Source: JAFGBI01 sp964454025
GTDB lineage: Bacteria; Myxococcota_A; Polyangia; Polyangiales; Polyangiaceae
Reading direction: 5' to 3'
Assembly: GCA_964454025.1 (NCBI GenBank)
Contig: CAYVRP010000010.1
Coordinates: 1-64,000, forward strand
Length of the DNA stretch: 64,000 nt
Position numbers and translations under genes: made by a program. Numbering within the stretch: position 1 is the stretch's first letter; every line of letters starts with the position of its first letter. The notes beneath the pieces are model-generated. The model worked only from the letters and a program-made list of their open reading frames with translations, searched no databases and had not been told where the DNA came from. Shown one piece after another: positions 1 through 8,320 of the stretch.

Positions 1-1
1 C

Positions 2-490
2 TGCCTCACCCGCGCCGAGGCCGAGGCGCTGGGGGCTTCCCCGGCGCCCGGCCGGGGCGCCGCGGCGCGCGGGCCCGGCGCCGCGGCCGCGGCCGCGGCG
101 CCACCGCGTCGGGCGGCGGCGACCCGCGCGGCGCCCGACGTCGCTCCGCCCGGCGCCGCGCGCCCGCTGGTCGTCGAGGTGGGGCCCGTGGTCGTGGACA
201 CGGGCGCGCTGCCGCTCGCGCTGGGCAAGCTCAAGGCGCCGGCGGATCGCTACCTCGCGTGCGTGCGCGACCACGGGGGGATCACCCGCGAGGTGGGCGA
301 GATCCAGGTCCGCTTCCTCGTCCGCGAACGGGGCCGCGCCGAGGGCGCCGTCGTCAGCAAGCGGGCGGGGGTCAGCGAGGCCGCGGCGCGCTGCGTGGCG
401 GACGTGGTCGACCGGCGGCTGGTCGGCAGCCCGGAGGCGCCGATGGTGGGGGCCACCCTGACGGTGCGAGTGCGCGAGTCGAGCCCGTGA
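2..490 (+). CDS. AgmX/PglI-like C-terminal domain protein, 5' end outside window
   Basis: The reading frame is open from the left edge, so the N-terminus is missing. About 60 residues of Ala/Pro/Arg-rich linker precede a compact C-terminal domain of about 95 residues. That domain resembles the AgmX/PglI C-terminal module of myxobacterial gliding and envelope proteins: a helix with a conserved Cys (YLACVRDHGG), strands reading VRFLVRERGR, a second Cys (AARCVADVV) and a final strand TLTVRVRE. Such domains are usually periplasmic or surface-exposed and TonB-C-like. The stop overlaps the cheB start by four bases, so the two are probably co-transcribed. The family call rests on pattern similarity and the function is unknown. 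Confidence 0.55.
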   Translation, partial: CLTRAEAEALGASPAPGRGAAARGPGAAAAAAAPPRRAAATRAAPDVAPPGAARPLVVEVGPVVVDTGALPLALGKLKAPADRYLACVRDHGGITREVGEIQVRFLVRERGRAEGAVVSKRAGVSEAAARCVADVVDRRLVGSPEAPMVGATLTVRVRESSP

Positions 491-1536
491 CCCCCCCGTA
501 CCGCGTGCTGGTCGTCGACGACTCGGCGTTCATGCGCGCGGCGGTCACGCGCCTGCTGGCGTCGGACCCGCGCTTCGAGGTGGTGGGCCAGGCCGCCGAC
601 GGGGAGCAGGCGATCCGGCTGGCGCGGGCGCTCGCGCCCGACCTCATCACCATGGACTATGCCATGCCCGGGCTGGACGGAGCCGCGGCCACCCGCGCCA
701 TCCTCGCCGAGCGGGCCACGCCCATCGTCATGCTGAGCGCACACACCCGCGCCGGGGCGCGCGAGACGCTGGCGGCGCTGGCGGCCGGCGCGGTGGACTT
801 CGTGACCAAGCCCGACGGCGAGGTCAGCACCCACCTCCCGGCGGTGCGCGAGGAGCTGCTGCGCAAACTCGTGGACGCCGCGGGCGCGCAGGTAGGGGCC
901 CCGTTCGCGGCCAGCGCGGGGGCGGCGCGTCCGCTCTCGGCGCGGGCGCCGCGGGTCGAGCGGCGAGCCACCGGGACCGTGCGGCTGGTGGTGATCGCGG
1001 CCTCGACGGGGGGACCGGCGGCGCGCGCGCGGCTGATCCCCGCCCTCGTTCCGGGTCGCGACGCGACCGTCGTCGTCGTGCAGCATCTGCCCGCGGGCTA
1101 CACCGCCGCGCTCGCGGCGCAGCTCGCCGAGCACGCCGCCTTCCCCGTTCGCGAGGCGCAGCCGGGCGACGAGCTCGCGCCCGGCGTGGTGCTGGTGGCG
1201 CCGGGGGATCGTCACCTGTCGCTGGCCCGCGACGGCCGCGTCACGCTGCGCGACGACCCGCCCGTGCACGGCGTTCGTCCGGCCGCGGACGTGACCCTCC
1301 GCGCCGCCGCGCAGGTCTTCGGGCCTCGCGTCGTCGCGGTCGTGCTCACCGGGATGGGGCAGGACGGCGCGCTCGGCGCCGCGGCCGTCAAGGCGGCCGG
1401 GGGACGGACGATCGCGCAGGATCGCGCCACGTCCACCGTGTACGGGATGCCTCGCGCCGCCGTCGAGCTCGGCGCGATCGACGAGGTCGCGCCCCTTTAC
1501 AGGATCGCCGAGATCGTGAACAACTACCTCCGATGA
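487..1536 (+). CDS. cheB: CheB, chemotaxis protein-glutamate methylesterase/deamidase
   Basis: This 349-residue protein has an N-terminal receiver domain (acidic pair D11-D12, phospho-acceptor D57 in ITMDYAMPG, K108 in DFVTKP) and a C-terminal methylesterase domain. The catalytic triad is visible: S173 in IAASTGGP, H200 in VVVQHLPAGY and D293 in LTGMGQDGA. CheB demethylates or deamidates chemoreceptor glutamates in the cytoplasm once phosphorylated by CheA. The GTG start at 487 overlaps the upstream stop (GTGA), and the stop overlaps the next ATG (ATGA). No cheA, cheR or receptor gene is visible, so the rest of the chemosensory operon may lie to the left. Confidence 0.95.
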   Translation: MTPPYRVLVVDDSAFMRAAVTRLLASDPRFEVVGQAADGEQAIRLARALAPDLITMDYAMPGLDGAAATRAILAERATPIVMLSAHTRAGARETLAALAAGAVDFVTKPDGEVSTHLPAVREELLRKLVDAAGAQVGAPFAASAGAARPLSARAPRVERRATGTVRLVVIAASTGGPAARARLIPALVPGRDATVVVVQHLPAGYTAALAAQLAEHAAFPVREAQPGDELAPGVVLVAPGDRHLSLARDGRVTLRDDPPVHGVRPAADVTLRAAAQVFGPRVVAVVLTGMGQDGALGAAAVKAAGGRTIAQDRATSTVYGMPRAAVELGAIDEVAPLYRIAEIVNNYLR

Positions 1537-3479
1537 GCGGCCGAACCCCCGGGGACGAACGGTCCGCGGGCGCGGCCGCCGCGCCGCTCGACGCCGCGGA
1601 CCGTGGCGGCTCGAGCCCGGCTGGCGCCGCGTGCTACGCGGAGCGGGCGGACCGCGCTGCCGCGTCGGCGCGGCGCCTCGGCGCGCGGTCTCGCCGCGTC
1701 GCCAACCTCCGGGGGCTGGCCTTCGTCGTTTTCCTGGCGGCGCTGCTCGCGTTCCTCTTCGGCGAGGGGGGCGTCGCCGCGCTCGTGGGCGCCGGCGCCG
1801 GCCTCGGGGTGTTCGCCTGGCTCGTCGTGCTGCACGCCCGCGTCCTCGCCCAAGAGGACGACGCGCTCCGGCGCGCGCGCGTGAACCGCGATGCGCTGGC
1901 GCGAGTCACCGGGCGCTGGCGCGACCTGCCCGAGGACGGGGCGCGCTTCCTCGATCCCGCGCACCCCTACGCGGTCGATCTCGACGTGTTCGGCAAGGGC
2001 TCCCTCTACCAGCGGCTCTCGGTCGCCCACACCCGCCTCGGCCAGGACGCCTTGGCGCGCCTCCTCTCCGCGCCGTCCACCGCCGACGCGATCGCGGCGC
2101 GGCAGCGCGCGGTGCAGGCGCTCGTCCCCGAGCTCGAGCTGCGCCAGCAGCTCGAGGCCCTGGCGCTCGCGGTGGCGGAGCCGCTGCCGACCCGCGTGGA
2201 CGAGGCCGCGGCGCGGGGCAGCCGCGAGGGGCGTCGAGAGGCGCCGGATCCCGAGCCGCTGCTGCGCTGGGCCGAGGCGGAACCCGTCCTCTCCCGGCGC
2301 CGCGCCGTGGTTGCGGCCGCGTACGCGCTCCCCGCCCTCACCCTCGCGGTGGCGGTGTCCGCGCCGCTGATGGGGCTGACGGGGCCCTGGTGGCTCGTGC
2401 CCGTGGCCGCGCAGGTCCTGCTCAACCTCGCCACCCGCGCGGAGGTGAGGCGCGTGTTCGCGGCCGTGTCCGCCACGGAGGGGGCCTTCTCCCGCTACGG
2501 CGCGATGGTCCGGCTGGTGGAGGGGATCGCGCTGGACAACCCGCTCTTACGGGAGATCGGCGGTCGCCTGCGCACCGGGGGGGTCCGGCCGAGCGAGGCG
2601 ATGCAGCAGTTTCGGCGCATCGTGGGCTGGTTCGAGCTCCGGCACAACGGCGCCATCCACCCGTTCGTGAACGCGCTCACCGGGTGGGACGTCCACTGCG
2701 TGCTCCGGCTCGAGGCCTGGCAGCGGCGCGCGGGGCGCGCGGCGCGCGGCTGGTTCGCGGCGCTCGGCGAGCTGGAGGCGCTGTCTTCGCTCGCCGGGTA
2801 CGCGAGCGACGAGCCCGAGGCCGCCTTCCCCGTGGTGGCACCGGACGGGCCGTACTTCGACGCCGAGGCCCTCGGCCACCCGCTGATCGCCGCGGCCGAC
2901 CGCGTCGTGAACGACGTGACGCTCCGCGCGCCTGGACGGGCGCTGATGGTCACCGGCTCGAACATGTCGGGCAAGAGCACGCTCCTCCGGGCGATGGGGC
3001 TCGCGGTGGTGCTCGCGCACGCGGGGGGCGCGGTGTGCGCGCGGCGGCTCGCCCTGCGGGAGCTCGGGCTGGGGACCAGCATCCGCGTCAACGACTCGCT
3101 CGCGGACGGCGTCAGCCGCTTCTACGCCGAGGTGCGGCGGTTGCGGGACGTCGTGGCCGCCGCGCGGGGATCCCGCCCCCTGCTCTTTCTGCTCGACGAG
3201 ATCCTGCACGGGACCAACTCCCGGGAGCGGCAGATTGGCGCCCGGTGGGTCCTGACCGAGCTGCTCGCGGCGGGCGCCTCCGGCGCCGTCTCGACCCACG
3301 ACCTGGAGCTGATGCGGCTCCCCGCGGAGCTGTCCGATCGGGTCGAGGTGGTCCACTTCCGGGAGTCCGCGACCGAGGACCGCATGACGTTCGACTTCCG
3401 GCTCCGCCCCGGGCCGGTCCGGGAGGGTAACGCGCTCCGCCTCATGCGGCAGGTCGGGCTCCCCGTCCCGCTCGAATGA
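1533..3479 (+). CDS. MutS-family ATPase with membrane segments
   Basis: This 648-residue protein carries only the C-terminal ATPase domain of MutS. Walker A is GSNMSGKST near residue 475, and the Walker B region LLFLLDEILHGTNSRER is near residue 551, followed by STHDLEL. The mismatch-recognition domains of true MutS are absent. Two hydrophobic hairpins are present instead, near residues 58-100 and 255-295, so the protein is probably membrane-associated. This matches the short MutS-related group annotated as MutS-like DNA mismatch repair ATPase, whose role is not established. The start overlaps the cheB stop by ATGA, which suggests translational coupling with an otherwise unrelated signalling gene. 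Confidence 0.85.
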   Translation: MSGRTPGDERSAGAAAAPLDAADRGGSSPAGAACYAERADRAAASARRLGARSRRVANLRGLAFVVFLAALLAFLFGEGGVAALVGAGAGLGVFAWLVVLHARVLAQEDDALRRARVNRDALARVTGRWRDLPEDGARFLDPAHPYAVDLDVFGKGSLYQRLSVAHTRLGQDALARLLSAPSTADAIAARQRAVQALVPELELRQQLEALALAVAEPLPTRVDEAAARGSREGRREAPDPEPLLRWAEAEPVLSRRRAVVAAAYALPALTLAVAVSAPLMGLTGPWWLVPVAAQVLLNLATRAEVRRVFAAVSATEGAFSRYGAMVRLVEGIALDNPLLREIGGRLRTGGVRPSEAMQQFRRIVGWFELRHNGAIHPFVNALTGWDVHCVLRLEAWQRRAGRAARGWFAALGELEALSSLAGYASDEPEAAFPVVAPDGPYFDAEALGHPLIAAADRVVNDVTLRAPGRALMVTGSNMSGKSTLLRAMGLAVVLAHAGGAVCARRLALRELGLGTSIRVNDSLADGVSRFYAEVRRLRDVVAAARGSRPLLFLLDEILHGTNSRERQIGARWVLTELLAAGASGAVSTHDLELMRLPAELSDRVEVVHFRESATEDRMTFDFRLRPGPVREGNALRLMRQVGLPVPLE

Positions 3480-3776
3480 GCCGCCGGTGGTCGCCCTCGC
3501 CGCCGCGTGCAGCCACGCCGGGGCCTTGAAGCGGGCCTGCACGGGGTCGCGATCCCACATCGACCTACAGCGCGGGATGGGACGGGACCCCGGGTCAGCG
3601 TGACCCGACCGCGGGGGTGACGCGCTTGACGGACCACGGCGGGAGCGCCTAGCTTCCGGCGTCGCGCGAGGCGCGCGCGAGCCTCGTGCTCCGCGGCGCG
3701 TCGGCGGGCCCCGGCGCCTGGTATGGTTGAGGGCCGAGCACTCGCCGTCGAAGGACGGCTCGGGGGCACGCGATTG

Positions 3777-4673
3777 GTGAGCGATTTCGACGAGAAGACG
3801 CGCGTCACGCAGGTCGTGCAGCACCCGCTCGGCGACACGCCGGCGGGGAACGACTGCCTGGTCGTCATCTACACCAAGGAGGCGGGGCTGCTGGGCAAGC
3901 GGTTCGTGCTCGACGTCACCACCACCCGGATCGGCCGGGGAGCGGACAACCATATCGTGCTCGAGGGCGACTCGGTGTCGCGCCGCCACTGTCACATCGA
4001 GCGTCGTCGCGACGGGTGGTGGCTGATCGACGACAACTCCACCAATGGGAGCTACGTGAACGAGGAGCAGATCGAGGGCCAGGTCCTGCTCCGCAACGGG
4101 GATCGGATCAAGGTCGGGCCGACCATCCTCAAGTTCCTCTCGGGTGCCGACGCGGAGGCGAAGTACCACGAGGAGATCTACCGCATGACGATCGTGGACG
4201 GCCTGACGCAGATCCACAACAAGCGCTACTTCCAGGAGGCCCTCGATCGCGAGCTCTTGCGCGCGCGACGTCACGCCCGGGACCTGGCCGTCGTCATGTT
4301 CGACATCGACCTGTTCAAGCGCATCAATGACCAGTTCGGGCACCTCGCCGGCGACCACGTGCTCCGAGAGCTCGCCCGGGTGGTGCAGCAGCGCATCCGT
4401 CGCGACGAGGTCTTCGCCCGGTACGGCGGCGAGGAGTTCGTCATCGTCCTGCCCGAGACACCGCTCGACGGCGCGGCGGCGCTGGCGGAGAACCTGCGCT
4501 CGCGCGTGGAGGCGCACGGGTTCATCTTCCAGTCCGAGCGCATCCTGGTGACGGTCAGCATGGGGTGCGCGGCGCTGATCGACGCCGACAAGTCCGGCAC
4601 CGAGCTGGTGCAGCGCGCGGACGAGAAGCTCTACGAGGCGAAGCGCAGCGGCCGCAACCGCGTCTGCTTCTGA
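3777..4673 (+). CDS. FHA domain-GGDEF diguanylate cyclase
   Basis: An N-terminal FHA phosphothreonine-binding domain (IGRGADNHIVL, SRRHCHIE, DNSTNGSYVN) is followed by a GGDEF domain with an intact active-site GGEEF near residue 217, so c-di-GMP synthesis is expected. The inhibitory I-site position reads RxxE rather than RxxD, so product inhibition may be weak. The protein is 298 residues from the GTG at 3777. An in-frame ATG at 3723 would add 18 residues, but the GTG gives an N-terminus (SDFDEKTRVTQVV) that looks typical of myxobacterial homologues. The FHA domain suggests recruitment by a Ser/Thr kinase. The 297 bases before the GTG show no other gene. Confidence 0.93.
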   Translation: MSDFDEKTRVTQVVQHPLGDTPAGNDCLVVIYTKEAGLLGKRFVLDVTTTRIGRGADNHIVLEGDSVSRRHCHIERRRDGWWLIDDNSTNGSYVNEEQIEGQVLLRNGDRIKVGPTILKFLSGADAEAKYHEEIYRMTIVDGLTQIHNKRYFQEALDRELLRARRHARDLAVVMFDIDLFKRINDQFGHLAGDHVLRELARVVQQRIRRDEVFARYGGEEFVIVLPETPLDGAAALAENLRSRVEAHGFIFQSERILVTVSMGCAALIDADKSGTELVQRADEKLYEAKRSGRNRVCF

Positions 4674-4686
4674 GCGGCGCGTTCGC

Positions 4687-6051
4687 ATGCGAGACGGTCT
4701 GGTACACGGGGCCGACGTGACCCACGATCGCACCGCTTCCTGCCCGGATCTCGGCTCCGGGAACGAGCCGCCGGACGTCCGTGTCCGTCCGCCCGGCCCC
4801 GCCTCGCGCGCCTGGCTCGAGCGGGCCAGCCGCGTCAGCGCGCCGATGGGGCCGCGGGTCGTCCCGGGTCGCCCGCGCGCGGCCGTCGTCTACCGCGCCG
4901 CCTGGGGCAGCAACGTGCTCGACGTCGACGGCAACCGCTACGTCGACCTCTGCGGCGGCTTCGGCGCGCAGCTGCTCGGGCACCGGCACCCCGCCGTCAC
5001 CCGGGCGCTCGGGGGCCAGCTCGAGCGCCTGTGGCAGGCGCTCGGCGACGTCCACCCCGCGGACGCGAAGATCGCCCTCCTGGAGCGCCTCGCGGGCCTC
5101 TTCCCGGCCCGGACCGTCCGGGGGATCCTGGGGCAGTCCGGCGCCGACGCGGTGACCGCGGCGCTCAAGACCGCGGTGCTCGTCACCGGGCGCCCGGGGG
5201 TGGTCGCGTTCCAGGGCTCCTACCACGGCCTGTCCTCCGCGCCGCTGGCCGCCTCGGGCCTCCGCGGGAGCTACCGCGACCCGTTCGCCGCGCAGCTCAA
5301 CCCGCACGTCGCGTTCGTGGAGTACCCGGCGTCGCCGGCGGGGGCCGCGGCGGCCGTCGACCAGGTCGCGGCGCAGCTCCGGCAGGGGCACGTCGGCGCG
5401 GTGCTCATCGAGCCGGTGCTGGGGCGGGGCGGCTGCGTGGTGCCGCCCGCGGGGTTCCTGGCCGAGGTCGCGCGCCGCTGCCGGGACGCCGGCGCGCTCC
5501 TGATCGCCGACGAGATCTGGACGGGGCTCGGGCGCGCGGGCGCGGCGCTCCGCTCGGTCGCCGACGGCGTGGTGCCGGATCTGGTCTGCCTCGGCAAGGG
5601 GCTGGGCGGCGGCCTGCCCGTGAGCGCGTGCCTCGGCCACGGCGACCTGATGGACGCCTGGAGTCGGGACGCCGAGGTCGTGCACACGGCCACGTTCACC
5701 GGCGCCCCGCTCCCGGCGGCGGCGGCGCTGTCGACGCTCGACGTGCTCGAGCGGGAGCGGCTGGACGAGCGCGCGGTGGCGCTCGGCGACCGGCTCCGGG
5801 CTGCGCTGGCGGCGGCGCTCCCCGGGCGGCCCGTGCGCGGGCGGGGCCTCATGATCGGCGTCGAGCTCGGCGGCGGCCCGGGCGCGGCGGTGGCCGTCGC
5901 GCGCCGGCTACTGGAGCGCGGCTACCTCACGTCCACCGGGGGCGGCGCGCGCGAGGTGCTGGTGCTGACGCCGCCGCTCACCATCGACGAGGCGCTGCTG
6001 GAGGCGTTCGTGCCCGCGCTGGTCGCCGCCACCGAGGAGGGGGCCGGGTGA
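4687..6051 (+). CDS. Class III PLP-dependent aminotransferase
   Basis: This 454-residue protein has the fold-type I class III (omega/acetylornithine type) motifs: GSYHGLS, EPVLGRGGCVVPP, the cofactor-binding Asp in LLIADEIWTGLGR, and the PLP lysine K304 in CLGKGLGGGLPVSA. It should exchange an amine with an aldehyde or ketone; the substrate is not evident. An internal GTG at 4717 is an alternative start. Its stop overlaps the following LuxE-like gene (GTGA), and that gene overlaps a LuxC-like reductase. The context suggests amination of an aldehyde made by the LuxE/LuxC pair, or supply of an amino substrate to the downstream oxoamine synthase. That role is inferred. Confidence 0.88.
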   Translation: MRDGLVHGADVTHDRTASCPDLGSGNEPPDVRVRPPGPASRAWLERASRVSAPMGPRVVPGRPRAAVVYRAAWGSNVLDVDGNRYVDLCGGFGAQLLGHRHPAVTRALGGQLERLWQALGDVHPADAKIALLERLAGLFPARTVRGILGQSGADAVTAALKTAVLVTGRPGVVAFQGSYHGLSSAPLAASGLRGSYRDPFAAQLNPHVAFVEYPASPAGAAAAVDQVAAQLRQGHVGAVLIEPVLGRGGCVVPPAGFLAEVARRCRDAGALLIADEIWTGLGRAGAALRSVADGVVPDLVCLGKGLGGGLPVSACLGHGDLMDAWSRDAEVVHTATFTGAPLPAAAALSTLDVLERERLDERAVALGDRLRAALAAALPGRPVRGRGLMIGVELGGGPGAAVAVARRLLERGYLTSTGGGAREVLVLTPPLTIDEALLEAFVPALVAATEEGAG

Positions 6052-7190
6052 GCCTGGCACGCGAATCCGCGGACCTGCACGCCCGCGTCCAGGCCTTCGC
6101 GCGTGGCACGCCCGCCACCGGCGACGAGTTCCCGCGCCTGGCCCTCGACATCGCCGCGTTCCAGCGCCGCCATTCGCCCGCCTTCGCGCGGCTCCTCACG
6201 GCCCGCGGTGCGACGCTGGACACGGTGGACGCCATCCCGGCGGTTTCGACGGACGCCTTCCGGCTCGCGCGCGTCGCCGTGCACCCCCCCGAGGCCGACG
6301 TGGTCCGCTTCGCGACCAGCGGCACCACCGCGACCCCCGGGACGCACGCCATGCGGACCACGGACACCTACCGGCTGCTCGCGCTCACGGCGGGGGCGGG
6401 GGCGCTCCTGTCGGTGGGGCCGGGTCCACGCGTGGTGGTGGCCCTGGCGCCCCGCCCCGCCGCGCCGCCGACGTCCTCGCTCGCCTTCATGATGCAGACG
6501 TTCATGGAGGAGTGGGACGGCCGCGCCCTCCTGCGCGATCCCGCCGGGGCGCCCTTCGACCCGCGCGATCCCCACCGCTGGCTCGCGTCCGCCGGCGGCG
6601 TGGACGTCGACGGCCTCCGCCGCGCAGCGCGCCTGGCCAGCGAGCGCCAGGAGCCGTTGCTCGTCCTCGGCACCGCCTTCGCGCTGGTCGGCATGCTCGA
6701 CGCGCTCGCCGGGGGTCGGCTCCCCGTGCCCCGCCGCACGGTGGTCATGGTCACCGGGGGCTTCAAGGGGCGGACGCGGGAGCTGTCCCCGAGCCGGCTG
6801 CGGGCGGCGGTCGCGGAGGCCCTGCGCGTTCCCCCGGAGCAGATCGTGGGCGAGTACGGCATGACCGAGCTGACGAGCCAGCTCTACGAGGGGAACCTCC
6901 CCGGGGCGCGGCGCCCGGGCCCCGCCGGCCTCTTCCAGCCGCCGCCCTGGCTCGCGGTGAGCGCGGTGGATCCCGTGTCTTTCCGGCCGCTCCCCCCCGG
7001 GGCCGTGGGGCTCGCCCGCTTCGTGGACCTGGGGAACGTCGACAGCGCCGTCGCGGTCCTCACCGAGGACCTCGTGCGGGTTCACCGCGACGGCGTCGAG
7101 CTGCTGGGTCGGCGACGGGGCGCGGCGCCGCGCGGCTGCTCGCTCGCGTTCGAGTCGCTCGTGGCCGGCGCGCCCGGAGGCGGGGCGTGA
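6048..7190 (+). CDS. LuxE-like acyl-protein synthetase
   Basis: This 380-residue protein resembles LuxE, the ATP-dependent acyl-protein synthetase of fatty acid reductase complexes and a member of the acyl-adenylating superfamily. Visible features are the phosphate-binding loop FATSGTTATPGTHAM, a MVTGGFKGR segment, the adenylate-binding EYGMTEL, and a late conserved LARFVDLGNVDS before LTEDLV. LuxE activates a fatty acid as acyl-AMP and passes it to the LuxC cysteine. The GTG start overlaps the aminotransferase stop, and the stop overlaps the LuxC-like start. No luciferase genes (luxAB) are nearby, so bioluminescence is not implied. Confidence 0.88.
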   Translation: MSLARESADLHARVQAFARGTPATGDEFPRLALDIAAFQRRHSPAFARLLTARGATLDTVDAIPAVSTDAFRLARVAVHPPEADVVRFATSGTTATPGTHAMRTTDTYRLLALTAGAGALLSVGPGPRVVVALAPRPAAPPTSSLAFMMQTFMEEWDGRALLRDPAGAPFDPRDPHRWLASAGGVDVDGLRRAARLASERQEPLLVLGTAFALVGMLDALAGGRLPVPRRTVVMVTGGFKGRTRELSPSRLRAAVAEALRVPPEQIVGEYGMTELTSQLYEGNLPGARRPGPAGLFQPPPWLAVSAVDPVSFRPLPPGAVGLARFVDLGNVDSAVAVLTEDLVRVHRDGVELLGRRRGAAPRGCSLAFESLVAGAPGGGA

Positions 7191-8266
7191 CGGATCCCGG
7201 CGCGGACCGGCGAGCGCGCGTCGAGCGGCTCCTGGCCGCGGCGCGCCGCGTCGCCGACCCTGGCGATCCGATCGGGCGCCGGGCGCGCGCCGTCCTGCCC
7301 TCCGCGACCGGGCTGTCGCCCGCGGGCGTCGAGTACGCCCTGACTCACTGCCTCGAGACCGACCCCACCCCCGCCGAGCTCAACGCGCTCCACGCCGCCG
7401 TGACGCCGACGGCGCGGGCGCACGTGCTGCTGTCGGCCAACGTCTTCGTGGCTGCCCACCGCGCCATCGCCCTGGCGCTCTCGTCCGCGCCGGAGGTGGA
7501 GGTGCGGGCGTCGCGCCGGGAGCCGGAGATGGCAGCGCTGCTGCACCAGGCGTCGGGGGGCGCGTTCCGCCTGGTGGACGAGCTCGCCCCGCGGCCCCCC
7601 GACCACGTCTGGGCCTACGGCCGCGACGCGACCCTCCGCGCCCTGCGCGGCGAGCTCCCGGCCGGGGTCGTCTTGCACGCCCACGGCGACGGCATGGGCG
7701 TGGCCGTGATCCGCGCCCCGACGCTCGGCGGCGCGACGCCGCTCGGCGCCGTGGCGCGGGCGCTCGCCCACGACGTGGTCGCGTTCGATCAGCGCGGCTG
7801 CCTCAGCCCGCGGCTGGCGCTGCTCGTCGGCGACGCCGACGCCACCCGGGAGCTGGCCCGCGCGCTGGCGCAGCAGCTCGCGGCTCTGGAGCAGGAGGTG
7901 CCCCGGGGCACGCTGACGGACGAGGAGCTCGCCGCGCAGGCCTGGTACACGGTGACGCTCCAGTTCGTCGCCGAGGTGCTCCCGGCGGGGCGCGGGGCGG
8001 TTTCCTTCGACCCGGATGGTGGTCCGCTGGTGGTGCCGCCGGGCGGTCGCGTGGTGCACGTCCTCCGCGTCGACGATCCGGAGGCGGTCCTCGCGCGCCT
8101 GCTCCCGGCGGTGGCGGCGATCGGCGTCGCAGGGCCGCCGGAGCTGTGGGAGGCGGTGCGGCAGGCAGCGCCGCGTGCGCGAGTGAGTCCGGTCGGGACG
8201 ATGCAGCGCCCGAAGCTCGACGGACCGGTGGATCGGCGGCCGCCTCCGGCCGGCGAGGTGCTGTAG
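7187..8266 (+). CDS. LuxC-like acyl-CoA/acyl-protein reductase
   Basis: This 359-residue protein matches the acyl-CoA reductase LuxC family, which is related to aldehyde dehydrogenases. The nucleophilic cysteine is C205 in FDQRGCLSPR, the signature surrounding the LuxC acyl-cysteine. Other family features are LLSANVFVAAHRAIALAL and HAHGDGMGVAVI. It should reduce an enzyme-bound acyl group to an aldehyde with NADPH. It is shorter than Vibrio and Photobacterium LuxC (about 480 residues). The overlap with the LuxE-like gene fits an obligate pair. The product aldehyde could feed the aminotransferase upstream. Confidence 0.86.
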   Translation: MTDPGADRRARVERLLAAARRVADPGDPIGRRARAVLPSATGLSPAGVEYALTHCLETDPTPAELNALHAAVTPTARAHVLLSANVFVAAHRAIALALSSAPEVEVRASRREPEMAALLHQASGGAFRLVDELAPRPPDHVWAYGRDATLRALRGELPAGVVLHAHGDGMGVAVIRAPTLGGATPLGAVARALAHDVVAFDQRGCLSPRLALLVGDADATRELARALAQQLAALEQEVPRGTLTDEELAAQAWYTVTLQFVAEVLPAGRGAVSFDPDGGPLVVPPGGRVVHVLRVDDPEAVLARLLPAVAAIGVAGPPELWEAVRQAAPRARVSPVGTMQRPKLDGPVDRRPPPAGEVL

Positions 8267-8320
8267 CGCCCCGTCCACCCTTTCGCGGCCGCGCGCCCTC
8301 TGCTAGTGACTCCCCCCACG

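Noticed and set aside
6048..8266. LuxE and LuxC homologues as part of a bioluminescence operon
   Set aside because: No luxA, luxB, luxD or flavin reductase gene is present. The neighbours are PLP enzymes.
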